Shown here: piece by piece, positions 9,381 to 18,469 of the stretch
Layout: the number at the start of each line of letters is the position of its first letter
Position numbering within the stretch: the first letter of the stretch is position 1
Assembly: GCF_026191635.1 (NCBI RefSeq)
Contig: NZ_JAKRRW010000009.1
Coordinates: 1 to 64,000 of the forward strand
Length of the DNA: 64,000 nucleotides
Origin: Photobacterium obscurum
GTDB taxonomy: Bacteria > Pseudomonadota > Gammaproteobacteria > Enterobacterales > Vibrionaceae
Direction of reading: 5' to 3'
Notes under the pieces: generated by a model
What the model saw: the letters and a program-made list of their open reading frames with translations, nothing else
Database searches by the model: none
Told to the model about the DNA's origin: nothing
Made by a program: the position numbers and the translations under genes

Positions 9381-9758
9381 ATGGATATTAAACCGCTACA
9401 TACAGCGTCATGTCACTGTGGAAGCGTGAAGTTTGAGCTGACATTACCTCGTGGGCTTGAGCACCTTCGTCGATGTGATTGCTCCATGTGTCGGCGCAAA
9501 GGGGCGATTGTAGCCTCGGTGTCTCTAGATGGTATTAAAATCACTGAAGGTGAGTCGTATCTTAGTCTGTATCAGTTTAATACCTATACAGCAAAGCATT
9601 ATTTCTGCTCACGTTGTGGTATTTATACGCACCACCTGCGGAGGTCAAACCCTAATGAATATGGATTTAATGTTGGTTGCCTGGAAGGAGTGAATCCTTA
9701 TGAACTTGAAAACGTGCCGGTTCACGATGGTATAAATCATCCATCAGATCACAACTGA
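9381..9758 (+). CDS. GFA-family (Mss4-fold) zinc-binding protein
   Basis: A 125-residue protein with the zinc-cysteine pattern of the GFA (glutathione-dependent formaldehyde-activating enzyme-like) family: Cys11 and Cys13, Cys32, Cys34 and Cys37 in RCDCSMCRRKG, and Cys76 and Cys79 in YFCSRCGIYTHH. Most single-domain members have no proven activity, and the founding formaldehyde activity is disputed, so I name only the fold. It stands alone on this strand, with about 300 bases of upstream region that show nothing beyond the preceding terminator. Confidence 0.88.
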   Translation: MDIKPLHTASCHCGSVKFELTLPRGLEHLRRCDCSMCRRKGAIVASVSLDGIKITEGESYLSLYQFNTYTAKHYFCSRCGIYTHHLRRSNPNEYGFNVGCLEGVNPYELENVPVHDGINHPSDHN

Positions 9759-9779
9759 AGCAAATGTCGGTGATAGGTA

Positions 9780-9802
9780 TATACCCAAGTTACTTCAAGG
9801 TG
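9780..9802. repeat. Solo end of the TATACCCAAGT repeat family
   Basis: Starts TATACCCAAGTTACTTCAAG and matches the left terminal repeat of the full element at 31194-31458 except for a few bases. No partner end is found within the next few hundred bases, so this is a single end or remnant. Confidence 0.7.
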
Positions 9803-9873
9803 TTGAAACAAACATTTTGCGGTTACTTGAGTATATATCTTCACCCTATAGAGTTAGGAGGTTTGAATTTCAG

Positions 9874-10371
9874 GTGTGTGAAGAAGAGAAATATAGTGCC
9901 ATCATGTTGATTATGAGTTTTCTGAACAACATAGGTCTCTCGATAGAATATACATTGTTAGATGAGAAAACATTTTGTTCTGGAATTAGCCTTAAAGAAG
10001 GAAGGCTATATATTGATAGAGGAAAGTTATTCTCACCCGGAGAGCTGTTGTATCAAGCTGGAAAAATTGCTGTATCCCCATCTGTGGATAGAGCGAAGCT
10101 AAACGGTCATATTTTACATGAGCCATGTGACGATATGATGGTAATCGCCTGGTGTTGGGCTGCACTGAAGCATTTGAATTTAACCTCGGATGTCATTTTT
10201 GCTACAAGCCGTTATGGTGACAGCTCTTGTGAAATTATTGAGAAATTTAGTACGGGGCGCTCTATCGGTGTACCGCTATTACAGTGGGCAGGAATGACTA
10301 ATGAGCCAACCCGGAATTTAAATGACAATATGGTTGTGTTTCCGGCAATGATCAAATGGCTTCGGGACTAA
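9874..10371 (+). CDS. Conserved hypothetical protein with a DDMMVIAW segment
   Basis: The frame is open from 9817 (TTG), but I place the start at GTG 9874 because a full AGGAGG lies 12 bases upstream; this gives about 165 residues. The sequence has CSGISLKEGRLYIDRGKLFSPGELLYQAGKIA, then CDDMMVIAWCWAALKHL and GRSIGVPLLQWAGM, ending in a PAMIKWLRD motif. I recall similar unnamed proteins in proteobacteria and Bacteroidetes in which LYQAGKIA appears as LHEAGH, suggesting a degenerate metal-binding helix, but no function is established. A solo TATACCCAAGT repeat end lies just upstream and may have replaced the original promoter region. Confidence 0.65.
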   Translation: MCEEEKYSAIMLIMSFLNNIGLSIEYTLLDEKTFCSGISLKEGRLYIDRGKLFSPGELLYQAGKIAVSPSVDRAKLNGHILHEPCDDMMVIAWCWAALKHLNLTSDVIFATSRYGDSSCEIIEKFSTGRSIGVPLLQWAGMTNEPTRNLNDNMVVFPAMIKWLRD

Positions 10372-10486
10372 CAATAAATTTAACCATGATCAAAAATAGG
10401 TAAAGGTATTGATTTCACAAGCTTAACCTATAACAAAAGTGTGCTAGGGTGAGTAATGTCGTCAGTTTGGTGTCTAGGGTGAACAT

Positions 10487-10642
10487 ATGTTAAAAATCGC
10501 CGTTATCATTGTCCTGTTACTCTTGGCTTTTTTGGCGACCAATTATTTGGATGAAAGCGCCCAGAAGAAAGTGCTTATCGGATTAGGTATTGTGATAGGC
10601 AGTGCTGTAGTGTTCTTGATGGCCACTGAGTTACTACGTTAG
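10487..10642 (+). CDS. 51-residue small membrane protein
   Basis: ATG follows an AGGGTG ribosome site. The product (MLKIAVIIVLLLLAFLATNY, a polar LDESAQKK turn, then a second hydrophobic stretch ending MATELLR) has two predicted membrane spans joined by a short charged loop. It shares a terminator hairpin with the convergent ygiQ gene. I believe it is conserved beside ygiQ in related species but cannot verify this; no function is known. Confidence 0.65.
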   Translation: MLKIAVIIVLLLLAFLATNYLDESAQKKVLIGLGIVIGSAVVFLMATELLR

Positions 10643-10698
10643 TTATCGTGATATTGCATCAGTAGAGATAAACAGGCCCAAGTTAAAGACAGATATAA

Positions 10699-10724
10699 TA
10701 AAGCCCGCTTGATAGCGGGCTTTT
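10699..10724. terminator. Bidirectional terminator between the small membrane protein gene and ygiQ
   Basis: Stem AAAGCCCGC / GCGGGCTTT with a 6-base loop; TTTT follows on the plus strand and a TTTATTAT tract on the minus strand. It serves two convergent genes. Confidence 0.85.
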
Positions 10725-10742
10725 ATGTTTATCGCTTGCTTA

Positions 10743-13088
10743 TTAGCGAGCTTTTGTGCGGTTTCGGTTTGGCTTGCCACCCTGACGCTGGCCACCCGCA
10801 GCGGGTTTACCGTTACCACCATTACGGTTCGGCCGGTTAGAGCCTGTGCTATTTCGGTTCCCCGACGGCTGCCCTGCCGGCTTATTGCCATTTCTGGTCT
10901 TTCCGCCTTGCTGGCTACCTTTGTTGTTACCGTTAGAGCGGTTGCCCGATTGGCGCTTACCGTCTTTACGGATATCCGGCTGATTCGGGTGTTTGGTAGC
11001 AAACCGTTTGGCACCATGGCGGCCTGAGCCTCGGCGTTGCGCCGGGGTCATCTCTGCTTCGCTGCCTTCTTCAGGTACGAGGCAGTTTGGTCGATCACCG
11101 ATCAGATATTTTTTCCCCATTGATACCAGGGCTTCGCGGATCAGCGGCCAGTTCAGCGGATCGTGGTAGCGCAATAGTGCTTTATGCAGGCGGCGTTGAC
11201 GCTCACCCTTGGCAACAAACAGGTCTTCACGCTTTTTGTACTTTACTCGTTTGAGTGGGTTCGTTTCCGAGTGATACATCGCGGTCGCGTTACACATCGG
11301 CGACGGGTAGAAGTTCTGTACCTGATCACACTGGAAGTCATTTTTCTTGAGCCAAAGCGCAAGGTTCAGCATGTCTTCATCAGTAGAACCTGGGTGTGCC
11401 GAAATGAAATACGGGATCAGATACTGCTTTTTACCGGCATCTTTGCTGTATTTCTCAAACATTTCCTTGAAGCGGTCATAGGTGCCCATGCCCGGCTTCA
11501 TCATCAGATCCAGCGTACCTTTTTCGGTATGCTCAGGCGCAATCTTCAGGTAACCACCGACATGGTGGGTAACTAGCTCGCGGACATATTCTGGAGACTC
11601 AACCGCCAGATCGTAGCGTACACCGGAAGCGATCATGATCTTTTTGATACCATCAACATTACGTGCCTTACGGTAAAGGTCGATGGTATGTTTATGGTCT
11701 GTATTTAGCTTCTTACAGATTTCGGGGAAGATACATGACGGACGACGGCAGTTAGCCTCTGCACGCACATCAGAACAACCCAGACGATACATATTTGCTG
11801 TCGGGCCACCCAAATCTGAAATGGTGCCGGTAAAGCCCGGTACTTTGTCGCGAATATCTTCGAGTTCGCTCAAAATCGACTCCTGAGAGCGATTTTGAAT
11901 GATACGCCCCTCGTGCTCGGTAATAGAGCAGAAAGAACAGCCACCAAAGCAACCACGCATGATATTCACACTGGTTTTGATCATATCGTAGGCCGGAATT
12001 TTCGCCTTGCCGTATGAAGGGTGCGGAACACGAGCGAAAGGCAGGCCAAACACAAAGTCCATTTCTTCAGTCGTCAGCGGAATTGGCGGTTTATTGATCC
12101 AAAGCTCACGATCGGCATGTTTCTGGATCAGGGCTCGTGACGAATATGGGTTGGTTTCCAAGTGCATCACGCGGCTTGCGTGCGCATACAGAATACGGTC
12201 GTTACGTAGCTTTTCAAACGACGGCAGGCGAATGACCGTTGTGTTTGAATCGTGGCGAGACGGTTGGACCTGCACTGGTTTGGCTTCGATCTCCGCTTTT
12301 TTCTCGGCTTTATTGCTTTCGCAGTTTTCTTCCGTCGCATAAGGGTTTGGCATGGCCATTGCCTTGCCCGGTTTTTCTATGCGGCTCGAATCGATTTCGC
12401 GGTAACCTTCCGGCAGCTCTTTCATGATCACTGCGGTACCGGCGATATTGGTCAGGGTTGCAATGTCTTCGCCATTGGATAGACGGTGAGCGACCTCAAC
12501 CAGTGCACGCTCGGCATTACCGAACAGCAGAATGTCGCCTTTGGCATCAAACAACACAGAGCGACGAACTTTATCAGACCAGTAGTCGTAGTGTGACAGT
12601 CGGCGTAGGCTGGCTTCGATACCACCCAAGACGATTGGGGTTTCTTTATAGGCTTCACGGCAACGCTGGGAATAAACAAGAACCGCACGGTCTGGGCGCT
12701 TGCCACCTTCGTTGTTTGGGGTATACGCATCATCATGGCGTAGTTTACGGTCAGCCGTATAGCGGTTGATCATGGAATCCATGTTACCAGCGGTGATACC
12801 AAAGAATAGATTTGGCTTGCCCAGTGACATGAAAGCGTCTTTGTTATTCCATTCCGGCTGCGCGATGATCCCGACACGGAACCCCTGGGATTCGAGCAAA
12901 CGGCCAATAACGGCCATCCCAAAGCTCGGATGGTCAACATAAGCATCACCGGTAACGATAATAATGTCGCAGCTATCCCAGCCCAGTGCATCCATTTCCG
13001 CCCGTGTCGTCGGCAGGAACGGCGCGGTGCCGTAGCATTCAGCCCAGTATTTTGGATAGCTATTTATTGGTGTTACTTCAGTGTGCAT
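10743..13088 (-). CDS. ygiQ: YgiQ family radical SAM protein
   Basis: A 781-residue UPF0313 protein. The N-terminal region (about 20-330) begins [20 protein letters not shown] as in E. coli YgiQ. The radical SAM core carries the cluster motif CFGGCSFC (Cys380, Cys384, Cys387), with the first spacing x3 as usual. Residues from about 680 to the end are a low-complexity tail rich in Gly, Asn, Arg and Gln, with a basic character that suggests nucleic-acid contact. The reaction is unknown for the family. Start is ATG 13088. The upstream stretch to 13220 shows no other gene. Confidence 0.95.
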   Translation of the reverse strand: MHTEVTPINSYPKYWAECYGTAPFLPTTRAEMDALGWDSCDIIIVTGDAYVDHPSFGMAVIGRLLESQGFRVGIIAQPEWNNKDAFMSLGKPNLFFGITAGNMDSMINRYTADRKLRHDDAYTPNNEGGKRPDRAVLVYSQRCREAYKETPIVLGGIEASLRRLSHYDYWSDKVRRSVLFDAKGDILLFGNAERALVEVAHRLSNGEDIATLTNIAGTAVIMKELPEGYREIDSSRIEKPGKAMAMPNPYATEENCESNKAEKKAEIEAKPVQVQPSRHDSNTTVIRLPSFEKLRNDRILYAHASRVMHLETNPYSSRALIQKHADRELWINKPPIPLTTEEMDFVFGLPFARVPHPSYGKAKIPAYDMIKTSVNIMRGCFGGCSFCSITEHEGRIIQNRSQESILSELEDIRDKVPGFTGTISDLGGPTANMYRLGCSDVRAEANCRRPSCIFPEICKKLNTDHKHTIDLYRKARNVDGIKKIMIASGVRYDLAVESPEYVRELVTHHVGGYLKIAPEHTEKGTLDLMMKPGMGTYDRFKEMFEKYSKDAGKKQYLIPYFISAHPGSTDEDMLNLALWLKKNDFQCDQVQNFYPSPMCNATAMYHSETNPLKRVKYKKREDLFVAKGERQRRLHKALLRYHDPLNWPLIREALVSMGKKYLIGDRPNCLVPEEGSEAEMTPAQRRGSGRHGAKRFATKHPNQPDIRKDGKRQSGNRSNGNNKGSQQGGKTRNGNKPAGQPSGNRNSTGSNRPNRNGGNGKPAAGGQRQGGKPNRNRTKAR

Positions 13089-13220
13089 ACATTGGCCTCA
13101 ATCTTAGAAGGCGGGAATTATAGCCGCTTGGTAAATAACTGGCTAGCCCCGATATTCCCTGGGATTGGCGAGTACAGAAGGCATGATAATTCTGTTGATT
13201 AATCTTAGTGCGAATTTATG

Positions 13221-13244
13221 TAAAAAAGGCAGCATGGCTGCCTT
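13221..13244 (-). terminator. Minus-strand terminator, apparently for the secreted nuclease gene
   Basis: Stem AAGGCAGC / GCTGCCTT with a 3-base loop, followed on the minus strand by TTTTTTA. It lies 325 bases beyond the nuclease stop codon, with an inverted-repeat element in between. Confidence 0.8.
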
Positions 13245-13260
13245 AATCATTCGCTTTACT

Positions 13261-13532
13261 CTAGGGTGTGTCCCTCAATTATGTTGCGTCCATCGCTGCT
13301 GCTATTTTCAAGCAGAGCAACTTGAAAATTACGTGATTTGGTGGGCCAAATGAGTGATTTTTAAGGCAGTTATGCACAGAAAATAGCACAGCCCGAAGGG
13401 TTATGGCCAAAATCCACGCTAGCTGCCCCAAATAGCTTGAAGATAGAACCACTATGTTCATCACCATTTGGATTGCCATCACGAATTTTGGACCAATAAC
13501 GATGGTGCAAATAATTAAGGGACACACCCTAG
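13261..13532. mobile_element. Inverted-repeat (MITE-like) element, family A, full copy
   Basis: A 272-bp non-coding unit bounded by perfect 15-bp inverted repeats CTAGGGTGTGTCCCT (13261-13275) and its complement (13518-13532). The similarity continues inward for about ten more bases (CAATTATGTTGC versus TAATTATTTGCACC). If the repeat proper starts at GGGTGTG, each end is flanked by TA, which would fit a TA-target (IS630/Tc1-type) duplication; this is an inference. No reading frame encodes a transposase, so the element would need help from another source. It sits between the nuclease stop codon and its terminator. Confidence 0.8.
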
Positions 13533-13568
13533 TCTAGTCATTTGTCCATGGTTGTAGTGAGTTAAAAA

Positions 13569-14303
13569 TTACCACATTTCCCATAGTTGAGACTCAATTT
13601 CGTCTTCAATACTCTCTGGTAGAGTGCTAAAGAAATCGAGTTGTGTAACTTGTTCAACTTCATCAACAGTTGTAATGAAAGAAGGTAATTCAGATGAAGA
13701 TACTTTTCGGTGCGGGAGAATAAATGCGATCGCATCATTGTAATTTGGATCGAGAATTACTTTATAGAAACGATTAGGAATGTAGACACCGTTACCAATA
13801 TACGTTTCATTACCATCCCAAATCGGACCAGAAACAACATAAAGCTCGTCGTAAGTATTGGCCCATTCACGTACTTTTTCTTCAAGGGCTTTCCAGCCAC
13901 CACGATTAAAACCTGGCAGTTGTGGTGCCATATTCGACATTAAGAAACTTTGCTGCATCGACTCCTGGGAGAAGTCCATGGTACCTGATGGTGCTAAGTG
14001 TCCTCGGTCATAGCCTGATTTTGTATAGTCACTGCTTGTTGCGCGGAAAACGGCAGGTAGCTCTTTATCAGTACGAAAGCTGTTAGAACGCTCATAAAAA
14101 GCATTCACACTCTCTTTAGTTATGTGGTACGCAACCCAGTTAGATACTTTATTCTGGTAATTATATCCTGCAGCATAACCGTCTCTGCATAAAATTTGAT
14201 CGCTGCTGTTTGGTGTACCTTTTTCAAGGTGTTGGTGGCAGATTGCAGCGGAAGCGGATGCTGATAGGGCAATACCTAATATTGCAAATAAGAGGTGTTT
14301 CAT
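13569..14303 (-). CDS. Secreted DNA/RNA non-specific endonuclease (NucA/Serratia type)
   Basis: A 244-residue protein with a signal peptide cleaved near ASA-AI. The active-site motif DRGHLAPSG (Asp99-Arg100-Gly101-His102) is the DRGH signature of the NUC family; the metal-binding Asn is expected in SNMAPQLPGFNRGGW (Asn124 or Asn133). The C-terminal half has YVVSGPIWDGN and IPNRFYKVI, typical of this fold. It would degrade DNA and RNA outside the cytoplasm for nutrient use or biofilm turnover. It is not the EndA/Vvn-type nuclease of vibrios, which has a different fold. Confidence 0.92.
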   Translation of the reverse strand: MKHLLFAILGIALSASASAAICHQHLEKGTPNSSDQILCRDGYAAGYNYQNKVSNWVAYHITKESVNAFYERSNSFRTDKELPAVFRATSSDYTKSGYDRGHLAPSGTMDFSQESMQQSFLMSNMAPQLPGFNRGGWKALEEKVREWANTYDELYVVSGPIWDGNETYIGNGVYIPNRFYKVILDPNYNDAIAFILPHRKVSSSELPSFITTVDEVEQVTQLDFFSTLPESIEDEIESQLWEMW

Positions 14304-14505
14304 GTTTCGTCCATATTAAGTGTGTATAGGACGGTCAATAATATTAATCATATCAATATGTCGGTATTGATATGCCTGTAGATTGTGATAGATATTTTTT
14401 ATGAATTACAAGAGTGGGATTTTACGCACTTTATCAACAATATTAGTAGCATAGATATGATTGCGTGTCTTGAGGTCAGCGCTTGAGAATACTTGTTATC
14501 TTTTA

Positions 14506-14534
14506 TAAAAAAGCCCACAAGGCTGTGGGCTTTT
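14506..14534 (-). terminator. Terminator of dcuC
   Basis: An 11-bp stem (AAAAGCCCACA / TGTGGGCTTTT) with a 4-base loop; on the minus strand TTTTTTATAAAAG follows. Confidence 0.88.
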
Positions 14535-14563
14535 AGACTTCTAGAATTAGAGAGCTGGTAACT

Positions 14564-15919
14564 TTATGCTGCCGGTACCATGATTTGGGTAGAAATGATC
14601 ACGATAATGATGCCAACAAAAACAGGAACCGAAGTACGTTTCACGACTTCAAATGGCGATAGTTTTGCCATTCCGGAACAGGCAACCACTACACCAGATA
14701 CCGGAGAGATAGTACGGCCAAGGTTCGACGCCTGAAGCATAGGGATTACCAGGTAAGCAGGGTTGATGCCCATTTTGGCTGCAAGGCTTGGGATTAGTTC
14801 TACAAATGCGTAGAAAGGAGCATTACCAGAACCTGTTGTTACCGCGGCAATTGCCGTGATACCAACCAGTAGAACCATTAGGAAGATGCCGCCGGCACCT
14901 GCTACTTCTGCAAGGTGTAGTAGGTTGTCGATAAAGCCCACTGATTTCAGACCTTGAGCAAATACGCCGGCAGCAATTAACAGCATCACTACTCCGGAGA
15001 ACGCATCCGCCATGCCTTTATAGGCCGCATCTAAACCTTCAAATACTGCGGTTGAATTACGGTGGCGAGCAAGCTCGATAAGTGCAGACAGGAACATACA
15101 GATAACCAAGATGGTTACGATGTGCAGTTCAGGCAGCAATTTACCACTAAATAGAAGAACACCGATAATAGGCGTGAAAGGAAGAATGCAGAAGAATTTC
15201 GGTGCATTAACTTCTAGCTCGCTGACATCCAGTTTTTCATGAACGACACCTTCTTTATCATCAAGGTAGCGCTGCCAGAAAAAGTGCGCCACAGCCATGC
15301 CGATAATCGCGACGATTGAAATCGGTAATGTCGTCTTGAAGGCAAAGTCGATCAGCTCCATACCTGCTGATTCAGCAGCGACTACAACATCACCTGAAGT
15401 AGGAGAAAGAATGATTGCTGCAGGTGATGCACAGATAGCGGCTGCCGCACCACGGCTGATACCCATGTTAACCATTAACGGGAACAGCGTAGCCATTAGC
15501 AAAACACCAAGGCCAGTTGCAGACGATACTGCTAATGACATCAGGCAGGCAACAAAATAAGTTGCCACCATAAGTACATACGGTGACTTGATGAACTGAA
15601 GTGGTTTAGAGGCCATTTTAACCACCATGTCGTTAGCACCGATCTTAGTCATGTAGGCTGCGAAACCACACAACATCATGATCATCATGCCAAGTCCGCC
15701 GGCACGATACATCAGTAGGTATTTGATGTACTCGAATACGTCTGTTAACGGGTTGCCTGTCGATGTCACGCCAGTAGGCAGTACGTTTTTACCTAACGCC
15801 GCAGTGATGGCCAGTAGAATAATACCGCCAGTTAAAAGCACTCCAGTTGCTGTGTATCCCTTGAAGATGTAACGACCTACACCCACTGCAACCAGAAGAC
15901 CAATTAATAGTTCCAACAT
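14564..15919 (-). CDS. dcuC: Anaerobic C4-dicarboxylate transporter, DcuC family
   Basis: A 451-residue, highly hydrophobic carrier with about 12 membrane segments. The family signatures AICASPAAIILSPTSGDVVVAA and TTGSGNAPFYAFVEL near the C-terminus support DcuC, which moves succinate, fumarate and related C4 acids across the inner membrane, mainly succinate efflux in fermentation. A GAGGA ribosome site precedes ATG 15919. The gene is single, with its own terminator. I could not find a convincing FNR box in the AT-rich upstream region. Confidence 0.9.
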   Translation of the reverse strand: MLELLIGLLVAVGVGRYIFKGYTATGVLLTGGIILLAITAALGKNVLPTGVTSTGNPLTDVFEYIKYLLMYRAGGLGMMIMMLCGFAAYMTKIGANDMVVKMASKPLQFIKSPYVLMVATYFVACLMSLAVSSATGLGVLLMATLFPLMVNMGISRGAAAAICASPAAIILSPTSGDVVVAAESAGMELIDFAFKTTLPISIVAIIGMAVAHFFWQRYLDDKEGVVHEKLDVSELEVNAPKFFCILPFTPIIGVLLFSGKLLPELHIVTILVICMFLSALIELARHRNSTAVFEGLDAAYKGMADAFSGVVMLLIAAGVFAQGLKSVGFIDNLLHLAEVAGAGGIFLMVLLVGITAIAAVTTGSGNAPFYAFVELIPSLAAKMGINPAYLVIPMLQASNLGRTISPVSGVVVACSGMAKLSPFEVVKRTSVPVFVGIIIVIISTQIMVPAA

Positions 15920-16250
15920 GGAAATGTCCTCTTAAACCACAAATAAAACAAAAAAAGCGAAAATGTGTATTTTCTAAAATACTTTCTTACACAATATTTA
16001 TGATTAATTTACCTAAAAGTTAGGAAATCAACGACATAAAATCAGCCCATTCATGATCTAAAGCAGTATTTTTAGTGGGGTATTATCATTGTGCTACTGT
16101 GATGATAATTTTTATAAAAGCCACTGTGAATGCAAGGTTAACTACGGTTTTTGGTCTATATATTGAGCAGTTTGCCGCTAGGGCCGCTAATACGGACTAT
16201 CACGGCAGCAAAATATTAGGAGAAGAAATTTTAAATGTAACAAAGCTGGT
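15920..16250. other. Intergenic region upstream of dcuC
   Basis: About 330 bases, AT-rich. It must hold the dcuC promoter and the end of the LysR transcript. I see no gene, clear operator or terminator; an isolated TTGAT half-site on the minus strand near 16030 is too weak to call as FNR. Confidence 0.4.
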
Positions 16251-17123
16251 TTATTGGCAATGTTTTTTAACAAACTCCATAAATGCCCGATCAGCGACGG
16301 ATAAGTACCCATTTTTGCGCCAGGCAATAGCAATATCGAGAAATACAGCTTGCTCAAACGGGATTGGGACTAACCCTTTTTCATGCTCTGTGACCATCTC
16401 AAGCAATGCGGTGATGGCAAAGTCATTACGTACAATCTTCAAAATCATCGGCAGAAGATTCGTCTCAAAGGCAATGTTGGGCTGAAACCGGTATTGATGG
16501 CAGATCTCGTCAATGAATTCACGGTGAAAATAGCCCGGTTTGAACATGACTAATTCTTGTTCGAAGAAATTGCGAAAACTGACAGTTTGTTGGCGGGAGA
16601 GGGGATGCTCTTCACTGGCGACGGCGACCATTTGCGAGGTGAGTAAATGTTCGGTCTGCAAGCTGTCTGGTACTTCTGCGTTGTGAATAATACCAAGATC
16701 TAGCTCGCCACTGAGTAGCATTTTCCGGATTGACTGGGTACCAGCTTCCACAATGGTCAGTTTCAAATTGGGGTACTGGCTCTTAAACGCCATGAGGATC
16801 TCAGGAAAGAAATAGGATCCCAGCATACTCGGTAACCCTAGACGTACTTCGCCTTTCTCTAATCCTTTTAGTTCGGCCATTGCGATATTGGCATCTTTCA
16901 TTTGTTGCAGGATCAGCCTCGCGTGTTCAAGCAAGATATTACCTTCATGTGTGAGTACGACCTTGCGATCATTTCGGTGAAACAGAGGTAACTCTAACTG
17001 ATTTTCCAGCTTTTTTATCGCAATGCTCAGTGCCGGCTGGGCAATATGGAGCTGTTCGGCAGCACGGGTGAAGTTGCCGGTTTCAGCAAGTGTGACGAAG
17101 TAAGTGAGTTGGCGTATATCCAT
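16251..17123 (-). CDS. LysR-family regulator, divergent from an MFS transporter gene
   Basis: A 290-residue protein beginning MDIRQLTYFVTLAETGNFTR, the classic LysR start, with the helix-turn-helix continuing AAEQLHIAQPALSIAIKKLE. The effector domain follows (LGLPSMLGSYFFPEILMAF). I place the start at ATG 17123 by family alignment; an ATG five codons upstream (17138), which has an equally weak ribosome site, cannot be excluded. Divergence from the MFS gene over about 110 bases suggests that it controls that transporter. Confidence 0.88.
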   Translation of the reverse strand: MDIRQLTYFVTLAETGNFTRAAEQLHIAQPALSIAIKKLENQLELPLFHRNDRKVVLTHEGNILLEHARLILQQMKDANIAMAELKGLEKGEVRLGLPSMLGSYFFPEILMAFKSQYPNLKLTIVEAGTQSIRKMLLSGELDLGIIHNAEVPDSLQTEHLLTSQMVAVASEEHPLSRQQTVSFRNFFEQELVMFKPGYFHREFIDEICHQYRFQPNIAFETNLLPMILKIVRNDFAITALLEMVTEHEKGLVPIPFEQAVFLDIAIAWRKNGYLSVADRAFMEFVKKHCQ

Positions 17124-17230
17124 GGCTATAAACAACATTTATCATCTTTATAGTTTTAATATATTTTCATTATTGTAAGTAAATTGCTACCGTTTTATGA
17201 GTTCTCTATCTTTCTCTCAATTAATACGGT

Positions 17231-18448
17231 ATGGCAGTCACGACAATGATCGACATTAAAACCCCCGCTTATAGACGGGCAAGTTTAGCGCTGGCATTGG
17301 GTTCATTTCTGGTGTTTTGTAACCTCTACCTTTTTCAGCCAATGCTGCCGTTGATGGCTAATGAATTTTCAGCCAGTGCGACCCAGGCTAACTGGCTGCT
17401 GGCAGCAGGAACATTGGCACTGGCTATCATGCTTGTGCCGTGGGCGGTTGGTTCGGAAATTATTGGGCGTCGTAAGGTGATGCTCATGAGCCTGTTCTTG
17501 CTGCCTGTTGTCGGGTTGCTGATGCTATTTGCCGACAACCTGCTGATGCTGAGCCTTGCCAGGGCTGGGATGGGCGCGGCCTTGGCCGGTTTTGCAGCGG
17601 TTGCCGTCGCTTATATGGCCGAGGAGTTTACCCCCCGGGCCTTGATGGTTGCTGTTGGTAGTTATATCAGTGCGAATTCATTAGGTGGGATTGTCGGGCG
17701 TTTGGCGGGTGGTTTTATTGCAGATACCTGGGGGTGGAAAGTCGCGGTGATTGCCATGGCGGTATTCAGTCTTGTCGTTGCACTGATTGTTTTGAGGCTG
17801 CTTCCGCCTCAACAGCATTTTGTTGCTCAAAAGAGCCAGCTCCGAGGGCACATGCGGAGTGTTATCCAGCATCTAAGGCAGCCGGTACTCTGGTATGCGA
17901 TGTTGATTGGTGGGGTGAATTTTGCTCTGTTTGTGAACCTATACAGCGTGATGGGCTTTCGCTTGGTAGCTGAGCCCTACTCAGTGCCTGTTAGCTGGGC
18001 ATCGATGATATTCCTCTGTTACCTCAGTGGTACATTGACCGCAAAATTCAGTGGAAAATGGAGTCAGACGCATAGCCCGGTTACTGGAATGTTTATCGGG
18101 ACCACGGTAAGCGTCGTAGGGATGTGGGTTGCGGCTGCCGATAATATTCCGGCGATGATGGCCGGTTTGATGTTGATCAGCTCCGGTGCATTCTTTACCC
18201 ACTCATTGGCCTATGGCTGGGTAAGTCAGAAAGCTACGACGGCCAAAGCGACGGCGACGGCACTTTATCTGGTGCATTACTATGCCGGGGGAAGCTTGGG
18301 AGGATTTTACCTGATAGCTTGTTGGCAATACGGGGCATGGCCTGCCGTGCTTGCTGGGGGCTGCGTATTGTACGGTCTTATTTATTGCCTGTGTTTTCGT
18401 TTGATAAAAGAAAAAGCCGCAGTAGAAGGTGTTCAGCCTGCGGCTTAA
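17231..18448 (+). CDS. MFS transporter, YnfM-like
   Basis: A 405-residue carrier with 12 predicted membrane segments. The first-loop MFS motif is present in the form GSEIIGRRKVML, and the overall pattern (FLVFCNLYLFQPMLPLMANEF at the start) resembles E. coli YnfM and other LysR-controlled exporters. The substrate is unknown; drug or organic-acid efflux is typical for the group. The coding end contains one arm of a hairpin used as terminator by the chemoreceptor gene on the other strand. Confidence 0.88.
   Translation: MAVTTMIDIKTPAYRRASLALALGSFLVFCNLYLFQPMLPLMANEFSASATQANWLLAAGTLALAIMLVPWAVGSEIIGRRKVMLMSLFLLPVVGLLMLFADNLLMLSLARAGMGAALAGFAAVAVAYMAEEFTPRALMVAVGSYISANSLGGIVGRLAGGFIADTWGWKVAVIAMAVFSLVVALIVLRLLPPQQHFVAQKSQLRGHMRSVIQHLRQPVLWYAMLIGGVNFALFVNLYSVMGFRLVAEPYSVPVSWASMIFLCYLSGTLTAKFSGKWSQTHSPVTGMFIGTTVSVVGMWVAAADNIPAMMAGLMLISSGAFFTHSLAYGWVSQKATTAKATATALYLVHYYAGGSLGGFYLIACWQYGAWPAVLAGGCVLYGLIYCLCFRLIKEKAAVEGVQPAA
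18405..18446 (-). terminator. Terminator of the HBM chemoreceptor gene, inside the end of the MFS gene
   Basis: A 9-bp stem (AAGCCGCAG / CTGCGGCTT) with a 15-base loop; on the minus strand it is followed by TTTTTCTTTT. The hairpin overlaps the last codons of the convergent MFS gene. Confidence 0.75.
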
Positions 18449-18469
18449 GGGACAAACTCTATATCGGCA

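Noticed and set aside
13302-13527. Reading frames inside the family-A element
   Set aside because: The short frames on both strands (up to 82 codons) are not transposase-like, have no ribosome site and overlap the terminal repeats.
15920-16100. FNR box for dcuC
   Set aside because: Only an isolated half-site is present; the second half does not match, so anaerobic control is not supported by sequence.
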